Part shown: positions 25,700 to 34,560 of the stretch, one piece after another
Numbering within the stretch: the stretch's first letter is position 1
How the letters are laid out: each line of letters starts with the position of its first letter
Assembly: GCA_942491885.1 (NCBI GenBank)
Contig: CALOCQ010000002.1
Span: forward strand, 558,001-622,000
Length of the DNA: 64,000 bases
Reading direction: 5' to 3'
From: CALBPI01 sp942491885
GTDB lineage: Bacteria > Pseudomonadota > Gammaproteobacteria > Steroidobacterales > Woeseiaceae
Translations under genes and position numbers: made by a program
Notes under the pieces: model-generated
The model's database searches: none
What the model was told of the DNA's origin: nothing
The model's input: only the letters and a program-made list of their open reading frames with translations

Positions 25700-27305
25700 C
25701 GTTATCTATCCATTTGCGTACGACCTGTGCGACGCGGGCCGGATCATGACCGGTGATATTGCGTGCGGCAGCGACTTTTTCCTGGTAGCTCAGTCCGCTT
25801 CCGGCACCGCCCGGCCCTTCCAGCTGGCCCGCACTGACACCGTCCTGTGAATTGGCGCTCGGCAATAACTGGTTCAGCCCGCCCGGCGCCGGTGCCACGA
25901 TGCTCTTCAGCATCGGGCGGACAACACCAAAGCCAAGCACCAGGGCGAGCACGACACCCAGGCCTTGTTTACCCATTTCGCGAATCGCGGGTTGCTCCCA
26001 CAAGGCCGGGCCGTCGACGGGCTCGGCTTCGGGAATCTGGCGGAATGGCGCGCTAAGTACCTCGACCGTATCGCCGCGATCGACATTGAAGCCAACCGCC
26101 TCGCGCACCAATGCTGTAATGCGCTCAAGCTCGGCTTCAGTCAATGCCTCGCCGTCCGCCAGCGATGACTCGTCGATCAGCACGGCGACAGACAACCGGC
26201 GAATCTCACCGGTCGGTGCGCGGGTGCGGCTGATGGTCTTGTCCATTTCAAAGTTGCGCGTAGAGCTGCGCGATGAATTCACGGCGCTCGCGGCAACCGT
26301 ACCATCCGGATTAACCACGCCGCCGGCTTCGGGCGGTGTGTTCGACAACGCTCCGGGCACACCTTCCGCCGGTCCGTCGCCCGCAGCACGCTGCTCTTCG
26401 CTCACGCGCTCGCTGCGAATGACCTGGCTCTGCGGATCGAAACTCTCGCGTGTCTCCTCGATGATCGTAAAGTCGAGATCAGCGACAACCTCGGCGCGGA
26501 TACTGCCGGCGCCAAGCAACGGCGCCAATAGTTGCTCAATGCGTTGCCTGTAATTTTGCTCTAGTGCACGGGTGTGCTTGAACTGTTTGGCGGTCAGTGC
26601 GTCGTCGTTCATGTCGTCGACACTGAGCAGGCGCCCGAACTGGTCGATCAGCGTAACGTCGGACGACCCCATGCCGGGGATACTGCCCGCCACCAGATTG
26701 ATAATCGAGCCGGCCTGCCCTGACTCCAGTTGCTGGCCGCCGTACAAATGCAGCAAGACCGACGCGGTCGGTTTTTGCTGGTCGCGAATAAAGGCGGATT
26801 GCTTCGGAATAGCCAGATGTACGCGCGCTTCCTGAACCACACGCAGCGACTTGATCGTTCGCGACAGCTCGGCTTCAAGCGCGTGCTGATAGCGTGCCGT
26901 TTCCATGAACTGGCTGACACCGAAGCTTGACTGGTCACCGACCGACTCCATGCCAACAGCGTTGGTCTGCGGCAGGCCCTGCGATGCGAGCTGCATTCTC
27001 GCGCTGTGCACCTGGTCGGCGCGCACCATGATGGCACCCGTCGCCTCATTCACCTCATGTTCGATTCCGGTGTTTCTCAGCGCGTCCATGACCGCCGCCT
27101 TGTCGCGCTCCTCCAGCCCGCTGTAGAGCTGACTGTAGTCCGGCGTCTGCGACCACAGCACTACCGCGAACCCGGCGGCGACGGCGAGCGCAACGCCGAC
27201 CAGCAACGTAAGTTGGCGTACTGCCGGTATTCGCATCACCGTAGCCAGCTGTATCTGCGGCGGCTGTGTTGTCGTTATTTCACCAGAGGTGACTGTTGCT
27301 TCCAT
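25689..27305 (-). CDS. fliF: flagellar MS-ring protein FliF
   Basis: A 538-residue protein with two transmembrane helices (about 29-50 and 445-465) flanking a large periplasmic region. Typical segments are YSQLYSGLEERDKAAVMDAL, LASQGLP, ARYQHALEAELSRTI and VVQEARVHLAIPKQSAFIRD. The C-terminal tail binds FliG. It forms the MS ring, the base of the motor. Confidence 0.96.
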   Translation of the reverse strand: MEATVTSGEITTTQPPQIQLATVMRIPAVRQLTLLVGVALAVAAGFAVVLWSQTPDYSQLYSGLEERDKAAVMDALRNTGIEHEVNEATGAIMVRADQVHSARMQLASQGLPQTNAVGMESVGDQSSFGVSQFMETARYQHALEAELSRTIKSLRVVQEARVHLAIPKQSAFIRDQQKPTASVLLHLYGGQQLESGQAGSIINLVAGSIPGMGSSDVTLIDQFGRLLSVDDMNDDALTAKQFKHTRALEQNYRQRIEQLLAPLLGAGSIRAEVVADLDFTIIEETRESFDPQSQVIRSERVSEEQRAAGDGPAEGVPGALSNTPPEAGGVVNPDGTVAASAVNSSRSSTRNFEMDKTISRTRAPTGEIRRLSVAVLIDESSLADGEALTEAELERITALVREAVGFNVDRGDTVEVLSAPFRQIPEAEPVDGPALWEQPAIREMGKQGLGVVLALVLGFGVVRPMLKSIVAPAPGGLNQLLPSANSQDGVSAGQLEGPGGAGSGLSYQEKVAAARNITGHDPARVAQVVRKWIDNDGS

Positions 27306-27337
27306 GGTCGTATTTCCTGAACCTTAAGGGGTTGCCG

Positions 27338-27649
27338 TCACACCGGCATATTCATGACTTCCTGATACGCGTTGACCAGTTTGTTTCGTACTTCCGTCAT
27401 TGCCTGAAACGACAGGCTGGCTTTCTGCAGCGAAATCATCACCTGGGTCAGATCAGCGTCGGGCGCGCCTGCTTCAAAGGCTGCTGCCTGAGCGCCTGCC
27501 GACTGCTGCGCCTCATTGACCGCATTTAACGAATTCGACAGCAGTGACGAAAAATCAACCTTGCTGGTTTCCTGCGCAGCACTGGGCTCAAGCTGCGCGT
27601 TCATATCGCGAATCTGTGCCAGCAAACTGGCGGAGCTGATTTCATTCAT
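27338..27649 (-). CDS. fliE: flagellar hook-basal body protein FliE
   Basis: 103 residues. The C-terminal half (TQVMISLQKASLSFQAMTEVRNKLVNAYQEVM) is the conserved FliE domain that joins the MS ring to the rod. The start MNEISS at 27649 is chosen; the frame extends to 27682 within the fleR end. It is the first gene of fliEFGHIJ. No convincing sigma-54 promoter is visible just upstream, so it may be read from fleSR or from a promoter inside fleR. Confidence 0.93.
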   Translation of the reverse strand: MNEISSASLLAQIRDMNAQLEPSAAQETSKVDFSSLLSNSLNAVNEAQQSAGAQAAAFEAGAPDADLTQVMISLQKASLSFQAMTEVRNKLVNAYQEVMNMPV

Positions 27650-27659
27650 GATCGTGTCC

Positions 27660-29072
27660 TCATGCGACGGATGCGTGGGCATCCGCGCTACGATGTTTCT
27701 CTGGAATATTCAGACCGGCATCACGCAGCCGGGCGATTTTGTAGCGCAGCGTTCGTGCGCTGATACCCAGCGCGCGGGCCGCTGCCTCGCGGCTGCCGGC
27801 GCCCGATTGCAGCGCATTCAGGATCAGACGTTGCTCTTCCTGACGCAGATCCTCCTGCAGGTCACCGCATGTCGCGGAAGGCGCAGGCGCATCGACCGGC
27901 GTAGGTATCGTCGTGGTTTTTGGTTCAAACGTGTCGGTTTCAAAGCGCAGATCCACTTCGGCAATCTGGTCGCCGGCCAACATGATCAGCGTGCGCTGCA
28001 CGAGGTTTTCGACCTCGCGCACGTTGCCGGGCCAGGCATGCTTGAGCAGCGCTTTCTCTGCCATCGGGGTCAGTTTCGGCACCGCCCGTTGGCCTGCGCA
28101 ATAGCGGCGCAGCATGTGTTGGAACAATGCTAATACGTCGCCGCGACGCTCACGCAATGGCGGTATGTGCAGCGGGAAAACATTGAGCCGGTAGAAAAGG
28201 TCTTCGCGGAAATCGCCGTCGGCGACGCACGCCGCGAGGTTACGGTTGGTCGTTGCAAGCACACGCAAGTCCAGTGCAATGCTGCGCTTGCCGCCCAGTC
28301 GCTCAACTTCGCGCTCCTGTAATACGCGCAGCAATTTAGCTTGCAGCGACAAATCCATTTCGCTGATTTCGTCGAGTAACAGCGTGCCGCCGTTGGCTTG
28401 TTCAAACTTACCGGCACTGGCTTGATGCGCACCGGTATAGGCGCCTTTCTCATAGCCGAACAAAGTTGCCTCAAGCATGTTCTCGGGGATCGCCGCGCAG
28501 TTGATTGCGACAAAGGGCTGCTGCGCACGCGATGAGTTGTTGTGGATGAAGCGCGCGAATACTTCTTTGCCCGTGCCGCTTTCACCACTGAGTAGAACTG
28601 TTGCCTCGCAGCCGGCGACGCGGCCTGCGATGCCGAGCAGACTCACGGTAACCGGATCGCCACAAATGACGTTGCCGGTCTCGACACCGGTCACCGACAG
28701 GGTCCGTCGGCGTTTGATGACGCGCTCGACGGTCTCGATCAGCTCGTCAGCATCGAACGGCTTAACGAGATAGGTTTCGGCGCCGAGACGCATGGCCTCG
28801 ACCGCTTTACTGATGCTTGCGTAGGCGGTCATCAGGATCACCGGTACGCCGGGGAATGCGTCGCGCGACTCGCGCAGCAACGCCAGCCCATCCATCGGCT
28901 GCATCTGCACGTCGCTCAGAATCAGGTTCACCGGTATGCTGCGCGCCTGACTCAAAGCGGCTTCGCCGTCGCTGGCATACAGCGTCTTGTAACCGGCGTT
29001 TTCAAGCGTGCTGCAAAGCGCCTCACCGACGTTCGGATCGTCTTCGACAATCAGGATCGTTGCATCATCCAT
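27660..29072 (-). CDS. fleR: flagellar two-component regulator FleR (FlrC), sigma-54 activator
   Basis: 470 residues. The receiver domain (1-120) carries the phospho-Asp at D54 (LILSDVQMQPMDG) and Lys in YLVKPFD. The AAA+ domain has GESGTGKE, the sigma-54 loop as GAYTGA (Tyr replaces the usual Phe) and GGTLLLDEISEMD. A Fis-type helix-turn-helix (REAAARALGISARTLRYKIARL) ends the protein. The start at 29072 overlaps the fleS stop by eight bases. It should activate middle flagellar genes after phosphorylation by FleS. Confidence 0.94.
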   Translation of the reverse strand: MDDATILIVEDDPNVGEALCSTLENAGYKTLYASDGEAALSQARSIPVNLILSDVQMQPMDGLALLRESRDAFPGVPVILMTAYASISKAVEAMRLGAETYLVKPFDADELIETVERVIKRRRTLSVTGVETGNVICGDPVTVSLLGIAGRVAGCEATVLLSGESGTGKEVFARFIHNNSSRAQQPFVAINCAAIPENMLEATLFGYEKGAYTGAHQASAGKFEQANGGTLLLDEISEMDLSLQAKLLRVLQEREVERLGGKRSIALDLRVLATTNRNLAACVADGDFREDLFYRLNVFPLHIPPLRERRGDVLALFQHMLRRYCAGQRAVPKLTPMAEKALLKHAWPGNVREVENLVQRTLIMLAGDQIAEVDLRFETDTFEPKTTTIPTPVDAPAPSATCGDLQEDLRQEEQRLILNALQSGAGSREAAARALGISARTLRYKIARLRDAGLNIPEKHRSADAHASVA

Positions 29073-30291
29073 GTGCATACTCCAGTTCCCGGAAATCACC
29101 GTCCGCCGAGATCGCGAACTGCGCACCACCGCCGACCGTCGGTAACGCTTCATGGGCGGGCTGACCGGGCAGGCAAACAGAGAAAACGCTGCCATTGGCG
29201 TCAGATTCAAAGTCGACATCACCCTGGTGTGCCTGTGCGACCGAGCGCACGACGGCAAGCCCTAGACCCGTGCCCTCGGAGCGCGTCGTAAAAAACGGCT
29301 CGAAAATCTGGTTGCGTAGTGTCGCGCTAACGCCGCAGCCTGTATCCGTGACGCGCAGCCGAACAAGCCCGGTAGCGTCAATGTCATCACTGAGCGTCAC
29401 GCTGCCGCCGCCCGGTGTGTGCTGGATAGCATTGGCAACCAGATTATTCATTGCCCCCGCGAGCGCACGGCGGTTAGCACGAATGCGGTAGCCGGGACGC
29501 GAGAATTCGGTTTTGAGCGAAATATGATCGGGAAGAATTTCGCGCGTTGCGATAGCGATTTCATTCAACAGTTCCGTCGTTGAAAAGCAGCTTTCGTCCG
29601 GCGGCGTGCCGCGAGCGAAGCGCAGCATGTCCTCGACCATCGCCTCCAGCTCATGCAGGCGCGCAGCGATTTTCTGGCGGGCAAAATCGGCGCCACCAGG
29701 TTGCTTGCCCGCGGGCTGGGACGCATATAACAAAGCAGCCGTTAGCGGCGTTCTTATCTGGTGCGCCAGTCTTGCAGCCATTTCGCCGAGCATCGCGAGG
29801 CGTTCCTGACGCTGCGCTTGTTCGCGCGCATGACGCGCCGTTGTGACATCGGTAAAGACCAGAATTTCGCCGCCCTCGGCGAGCGCACTGCGCGATAGCG
29901 TCAGCCAGCGCCCATCGGCTGCAAGCAGTTCGTTGTTATCGTCGAGCGCGCCGCGAAACTGCCGACCGGCAACCTCATTCCAGCGACTACCCAACAAGGT
30001 CTCGCCGAGTGCGTCGATAGCGAGTTGGTTCGCATCGCATACCGAGCCTTGCGAGTCGGTAACGATGACTTGCGCCGGCAGCGCTTCGAGCATCTGGCTC
30101 AATCGCGCGGCGAGAACTTCCTTCTGCTCGAGTTCGCGATGACGCGCATCGTGTGCGGCACCAAGTGCGCCAGCCAGTTCGCCAACCTGGCGCTGGAGCT
30201 GCCCATAGGCCGCGTTCAGCTCCGCGGAGTGCGCATTGAACGCGGCGAACGCATGGGCCAAAGCCGTATTGTCGGAACGTTGCTTGTCCAC
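29065..30291 (-). CDS. fleS: flagellar sensor histidine kinase FleS (FlrB)
   Basis: A 408-residue cytoplasmic kinase without membrane segments. An N-terminal helical region (1-65) precedes a PAS domain (about 65-150). The HisKA box is LAHQIRTPL with H177, and the ATPase domain has N box MNNLVANAIQHTPGG, G1 VTDTGCG and G2 GTGLGLAVV. It phosphorylates FleR when the basal body is in place. A sigma-54 promoter lies just upstream. Confidence 0.94.
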   Translation of the reverse strand: MDKQRSDNTALAHAFAAFNAHSAELNAAYGQLQRQVGELAGALGAAHDARHRELEQKEVLAARLSQMLEALPAQVIVTDSQGSVCDANQLAIDALGETLLGSRWNEVAGRQFRGALDDNNELLAADGRWLTLSRSALAEGGEILVFTDVTTARHAREQAQRQERLAMLGEMAARLAHQIRTPLTAALLYASQPAGKQPGGADFARQKIAARLHELEAMVEDMLRFARGTPPDESCFSTTELLNEIAIATREILPDHISLKTEFSRPGYRIRANRRALAGAMNNLVANAIQHTPGGGSVTLSDDIDATGLVRLRVTDTGCGVSATLRNQIFEPFFTTRSEGTGLGLAVVRSVAQAHQGDVDFESDANGSVFSVCLPGQPAHEALPTVGGGAQFAISADGDFRELEYAHG

Positions 30292-30325
30292 CTGAAATCC
30301 CTTTCGTTACCTTGCCTGTATCTAA

Positions 30326-30340
30326 GCAAGTTGCGTGCCA
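30326..30340 (-). promoter_or_regulatory. sigma-54 promoter of fleSR
   Basis: On the minus strand TGGCAC-N5-TTGC with GG-N10-GC spacing, a full consensus match. The expected start is near 30314, leaving a 23-base leader before fleS. FleQ would be the activator by analogy with Pseudomonas. Confidence 0.85.
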
Positions 30341-30436
30341 TATCCTTTGGCAGCAATAAAATCAATAACTTATAACTCTTTCGTTTTTTGACACTCGACG
30401 GCTATCGTCAATTAATTGGCGACCTCGCGGAGGTTG

Positions 30437-31792
30437 CTAGGCAAGACGTAATTTTTCGACCAGCGTGGTTCTGCGCATGTGTAGCAGCCGCGCCGCCTGC
30501 GCGACAACGCCATCGGCGCGCGCGAGTGCGGTGTCGATCAGCGATCGCTCGAGCTGTTGCAGGTGTTCTTTCAACACCAGCCCATGCTCTGGCAGCGGCG
30601 TTGACTCCACGAGTGTCGCGTCGGCCGTTGCCGGTAAATCCGTCTGATACCCTTCGGGCCGATATTTTTCGGGCAGGTCATCAATGCGGATGACGCCGGT
30701 CGGGTGCAGGATGGCCAATCGCTCGACCAGATTGCCGAGTTCGCGAACATTACCCGGCCACGGGTATGCGGCCAGTGCTGACAACGCGCAAGGCTGTAGT
30801 CGCAGTTTCTTCTGTCCGTCTTCGCTGTATCCCAGTACCAGTTCTGACAGCAAGCCGGGGATATCGCCGAGGCGTTTTCGCAGCGGCGGCATATCGATAG
30901 GAAACACGCACAGCCGGTAGTAAAGATCTTCGCGGAAGCGACCCTCGGCAACTGCCTTTTTCAAGTCGCGATGCGTGGCTGCGACGATACGCACATTGCA
31001 CTGACGAGTATCGTTGCTGCCGACGCGCTGGTAGCTGCGCTCCTGCAGCACGCGCAGGAGTTTGACCTGCATCGGCATCGCCATGTCGCCAATCTCATCG
31101 AGGAACAGCGTGCCGCCGTCGGCCAGTTCAAAGCGGCCTTTACGCGTCGACACCGCGCCGGTAAACGCGCCCTTTTCGTGCCCGAATAATTCACTTTCCA
31201 GCAGATCCGGCGGAATCGCGCCGCAGTTGATCGGCACGAATGCCTCGGTCGCACGCGCCGATAAATCGTGGATAGTGCGTGCAACGAGTTCTTTGCCGGT
31301 GCCCGACTCGCCGTTGATAAGCACGTTGGTATCGAAGCCAGCCACTTGCTCAATCAATGAACGCACGCGAACGATCGACGCCGAGTTACCGGTCAGGCGC
31401 TGACGGCGTTGATTACCGCGGAAACGCGTGGCCTGATGCAGCAAGTGAGACAATCGCGCCCGCTTCAACGGCATCGCTACGGGCCAGGCCGGAACGGCGC
31501 GAGCGTTAGTGGAGCCGCTATCGTCGTCGCACAAAACCAGTGCCGGCGTGTTCGCTGCGAGCTGCTTCAGGGTGGCATCGGCGCTGTTCGTCAATGCTTC
31601 ATGGCTTGCATCATCGAGTACTATGGCGGTGAACTGCTGCCCCAAGACCGCCTGCGCATCATTCGCGTCATACTCGATAACAGGGTAGTCAAGAAAACGA
31701 ATCCGGTGGCAGATATCACGTGCCGTGTCTGAGTCCGGATGCAACACCAGGACGGGTGCTTTACGGTTTTCGACTGAGTTCTGTGCGTTCAT
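30437..31792 (-). CDS. fleQ: master flagellar regulator FleQ (FlrA)
   Basis: A 451-residue sigma-54 activator with a FleQ-type receiver-like N-terminus (about 1-125) lacking the phosphorylation pocket, an AAA+ domain (GESGTGKE, GAFTGA, GGTLFLDEIGDMA) and a Fis-type C-terminus (ARLLHMRRTTLVEKL). It should activate fleSR and other class II operons and be held in check by FleN. The LFRS motif used by P. aeruginosa FleQ to bind cyclic-di-GMP is not present at the matching place (RQRLTG). It is monocistronic, between fleS and fliT. Confidence 0.93.
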   Translation of the reverse strand: MNAQNSVENRKAPVLVLHPDSDTARDICHRIRFLDYPVIEYDANDAQAVLGQQFTAIVLDDASHEALTNSADATLKQLAANTPALVLCDDDSGSTNARAVPAWPVAMPLKRARLSHLLHQATRFRGNQRRQRLTGNSASIVRVRSLIEQVAGFDTNVLINGESGTGKELVARTIHDLSARATEAFVPINCGAIPPDLLESELFGHEKGAFTGAVSTRKGRFELADGGTLFLDEIGDMAMPMQVKLLRVLQERSYQRVGSNDTRQCNVRIVAATHRDLKKAVAEGRFREDLYYRLCVFPIDMPPLRKRLGDIPGLLSELVLGYSEDGQKKLRLQPCALSALAAYPWPGNVRELGNLVERLAILHPTGVIRIDDLPEKYRPEGYQTDLPATADATLVESTPLPEHGLVLKEHLQQLERSLIDTALARADGVVAQAARLLHMRRTTLVEKLRLA

Positions 31793-31869
31793 TTAGCCTA
31801 TCCCTTTGCTGAAGTCAGCATCTTGCCGACCTGTCGCAACCCTGCGACGGCTCAAAGAATAGGCGCATC

Positions 31870-31897
31870 CCCAAAGCAAACTGTGCTTTGGGTCACA
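31870..31897 (-). promoter_or_regulatory. CRP/Vfr-like site and inverted repeat upstream of fleQ
   Basis: TGTGC-N6-TCACA at 31882-31897 matches the CRP consensus TGTGA-N6-TCACA with one change. It overlaps a perfect 9-bp inverted repeat (CCCAAAGCA / TGCTTTGGG, 31870-31892). It lies 90-105 bases upstream of the fleQ ATG. Vfr is known to regulate fleQ in P. aeruginosa, and CRP affects flrA in vibrios, so the position is meaningful. No binding data are implied. Confidence 0.5.
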
Positions 31898-31979
31898 AAT
31901 CACTGTGAGAAACCGCCCGGACAGGCAGTTTCGAATAAATTATGTGAAATATGTCAGGTGTTTAGGCGTGACTCTTACG

Positions 31980-32270
31980 TCAGGTTTGAGCATTCACCGT
32001 GTGATATGCGCTAACCGCCGAACGACCTTTTCGTAGCGTATCGAGCTCATCGGCCACCCGTTTCCGGTGCCCTTCGACGGCGGCGCGCAGTCTCGAATCA
32101 ACCTCCGCCATCTCCGCCATGCGGTCCGCATTCATGCGCGGCAAGGCCTCTCGCAATACCTGGTCGCGACGCGCGGCGAGCACTGCCGCCTGCTCGAGGT
32201 CATCTTCATCTATCGCTGCAAGCATGGCTGACTCTATTCTCCCGAGGTCCTGCATGGCGGCGCCGCTCAC
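31980..32270 (-). CDS. fliT: probable flagellar chaperone FliT
   Basis: A 96-residue, mostly helical, charged protein immediately after fliS. It starts at a GTG whose GTGA overlaps the fliS stop. Size, helical character and position match FliT, the FliD chaperone, but sequence conservation in this family is low. No other family is suggested. Confidence 0.65.
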   Translation of the reverse strand: MSGAAMQDLGRIESAMLAAIDEDDLEQAAVLAARRDQVLREALPRMNADRMAEMAEVDSRLRAAVEGHRKRVADELDTLRKGRSAVSAYHTVNAQT

Positions 32271-32680
32271 TCTTGCACCGGCCGGTCGGGTAATTGATCG
32301 CCGATGGCATCCCAGGCCTGCTTCACTTCACGAACCAGCCCTTCGACTTCATCAATAATCACAACGTCATTGTGCAGGTTGGCGGCCAGCAGCTGGCGCG
32401 CCATATAGTCATATAGCGAGATAAGATTGCCGGCCAGCTGATCATTGTGTTGCTCGTCCACGGCAACCTGCAGCACGCCGATAATCGCGACCGCCTGACT
32501 CAGGTGCTCGCCTTTGGTCGGGATATCCTGTTCTTTGATGCAATGTCGCGCCATCGCAAGCCGTGCAATGAGGCGGGTCATCAGCGATTGAATCAACGTG
32601 TAGCCGTCCGCCGTATCGACGACGTGCTCGGCGGCGTTATTCTTGTAGGCGCGGGTGCCCTGACTGGCGGTTGCATACAT
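32267..32680 (-). CDS. fliS: flagellin export chaperone FliS
   Basis: A 137-residue helical chaperone. Recognisable FliS features are YKNN near the N-terminus, LIQSLMTRLIARLAMARHCI and the segment GNLISLYDYMARQLLAANL. It binds the FliC C-terminus before export. It lies between fliD and fliT. Confidence 0.92.
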   Translation of the reverse strand: MYATASQGTRAYKNNAAEHVVDTADGYTLIQSLMTRLIARLAMARHCIKEQDIPTKGEHLSQAVAIIGVLQVAVDEQHNDQLAGNLISLYDYMARQLLAANLHNDVVIIDEVEGLVREVKQAWDAIGDQLPDRPVQE

Positions 32681-32694
32681 CGGATCAGTTCCCG

Positions 32695-34077
32695 TTAGTT
32701 GTTGTTGCGGCCTGGCGTGGGCACGTTAGTAAGGTTTGCGGCGAGGAACGAACTCGTCAGGTTCAGCTGGCTCAACAGCGAGTCGAGACCGTTAAACTGG
32801 CGCAGCAAACGTACTTCCAGAGATGCGAGGCGATTATTAAGAGCCTCGTTCTGTTGTTCGAGTCCGCGAATGCTACTCTCTATGCCATCGGTGCGGGTCT
32901 GCAGGATCCCGTCGCTGCCGATATAGGCATCAAGCACATTGATCAATCGTGCGCTGTAACCATCATCGCCTCCGAACAGCTCCGACACGGCGCCGAAATT
33001 TTCAAGCGTCAACGTGTCGACTCGATCACCGTCCAAAGCGAGTTTTCCGTCCTCGTCCAGCGAGACACCAATTTCGCTCAGCGTATCCAGCAGTGGATCG
33101 GCGCTGTCTGTATTCTCGCTCAACTCGCGACGCAACAAGTTGGATACCGCACGCAGTGTTGAATCACCCTGCAAGGCGCCGGCTATTTTGGTTTCGGCGT
33201 CAAACGCCGACAAATTTTCGCTCGTAGCTACCAGCGTGTTGTACGCTGAGACGAACGCCTGGAGTGCCGATTTAACGCCACCGCGATCGTTCTCGACCGT
33301 TAGCGTGAGTGGCTCTTCGGTTGCTTGCAGCGCGGTGAAGCTGACGCCCGAGACCACCTCATCGAAGACGTTGGTCGGGCTGAATACCGTAAAGGAATTA
33401 ACCGTCGCTTCTGCATCAGCGGCCGCTTCAGAAAGACTGAGCCCGTTGATGCCGTTAACGGGATCGTACGCAATCGTTGCGAGCCCGCCACCACCCGATT
33501 CGGTGATGGTGATTGTGTTTTGCGCGCCCGTTTCATCACCGGACACGACCAGGTAACTGCCGCCATCAGCATTAATTACCGTCGCCTGAACGCCAGTGTT
33601 TTCTGACGATGCGTTGATCGCATCAGCTATTCCGGAGACCGTATTCGAGTCGACGCCAATCTCAACATCGAATGCAGCACCGCCAACCGAGATGGTCAAG
33701 GTACCCGTACCGACCGTCGTATCCGCAGTCGCAAACGCACCGGATGTCAGCCGTTCCGCAACCGCAGTGCTGACAATCTCGACATCGTATCGTGCGGGTA
33801 CGGCATTTGCCTCAACGCTGACGTCAATTGCGTCTTCGTTTGAGGACGCAATCGTGCGCGCGCCGAACGTTTCGGCGTCCTGCAGCTTCTCGACTGCGGT
33901 TTTGAACGTCGACAATGCCGACTTCAGGCTACCGTAAGCAGAGAGCTTCGACTGGAACTGAGATTCCTTGATCGCCAGGCGCTGTTGCACCGGCTGGCCC
34001 TCGGCAGCAACCAACTGCTGCACGAGGCCATTAACATCAAGTCCGGAACCAATTCCCGTTGATACGATACCTACCAT
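32695..34077 (-). CDS. fliD: flagellar filament cap protein FliD
   Basis: 460 residues. The N-terminus GIGSGLDVNGLVQQLVAAEGQP and the C-terminal coiled coil with GLEQQNEALNNRLASLEVRLLRQF are diagnostic of FliD. It caps the filament and folds flagellin at the tip. A 27-base gap separates it from flaG. Confidence 0.95.
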   Translation of the reverse strand: MVGIVSTGIGSGLDVNGLVQQLVAAEGQPVQQRLAIKESQFQSKLSAYGSLKSALSTFKTAVEKLQDAETFGARTIASSNEDAIDVSVEANAVPARYDVEIVSTAVAERLTSGAFATADTTVGTGTLTISVGGAAFDVEIGVDSNTVSGIADAINASSENTGVQATVINADGGSYLVVSGDETGAQNTITITESGGGGLATIAYDPVNGINGLSLSEAAADAEATVNSFTVFSPTNVFDEVVSGVSFTALQATEEPLTLTVENDRGGVKSALQAFVSAYNTLVATSENLSAFDAETKIAGALQGDSTLRAVSNLLRRELSENTDSADPLLDTLSEIGVSLDEDGKLALDGDRVDTLTLENFGAVSELFGGDDGYSARLINVLDAYIGSDGILQTRTDGIESSIRGLEQQNEALNNRLASLEVRLLRQFNGLDSLLSQLNLTSSFLAANLTNVPTPGRNNN

Positions 34078-34104
34078 AGCCTCTTCCAGTTCCTTTGGCC
34101 GTCG

Positions 34105-34494
34105 TCAGACGGTGAGTTTTACAAGCGCGGGCAAGTCTTCGCCGCCGTTGGCGGCTGCCTTGACTACCGCTTCCGGTGGCAGTTGCCGAATCACCTCACC
34201 GGTTTCCCGGTTCATTACTGTGATTACGACGACACCGGTTTCGGAGTCAGGCTCAAACTTGAGCGCCGGCGACAGTCCTGCCGCTTTGCTATTCACTTTT
34301 TCTATTGCCTGCTTCAGAGCTGCGCTGTCGACTTGTACGACTGGCGGTTTTTCTTCCACTGACTTCGTTTGGGCGGACGTACCTTCCTGGCTTATCCGGT
34401 CCGTTGTTTCACCTGCTTGAGCAATACGCTCCCTTGCTGGTGCACTCGCTTTGCCTTGCTGCTGCGAGTAAGCAATACCACTAATTGTATTCAC
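34105..34494 (-). CDS. flaG: FlaG family protein
   Basis: 129 residues. The C-terminal half, FEPDSETGVVVITVMNRETGEVIRQLPPEAV, is the FlaG signature; the N-terminal half is Lys/Gln/Glu-rich and disordered-looking. FlaG influences filament length in pseudomonads and vibrios, by an unclear mechanism. It lies between fliC and fliD, as in those groups. Confidence 0.9.
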   Translation of the reverse strand: MNTISGIAYSQQQGKASAPARERIAQAGETTDRISQEGTSAQTKSVEEKPPVVQVDSAALKQAIEKVNSKAAGLSPALKFEPDSETGVVVITVMNRETGEVIRQLPPEAVVKAAANGGEDLPALVKLTV

Positions 34495-34512
34495 CTTGTT
34501 CTCCCAGGGGTC

Positions 34513-34560
34513 GGGCGGCTTCCTTGCCGCCCTTCCAGGAAGTAATCAATCGTTGATTAC
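34513..34560 (-). terminator. paired hairpins after fliC (possible attenuator/terminator)
   Basis: Two inverted repeats lie in the 62-base fliC-flaG gap. TAATCAA/TTGATTA arms at 34542-34560 include the fliC stop codon. A GC-rich stem GGGCGGC/GCCGCCC with a six-base loop sits at 34513-34532. No run of T follows, so this is not a classical intrinsic terminator. It could stabilise fliC mRNA or reduce read-through into flaG-fliD. Confidence 0.45.
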
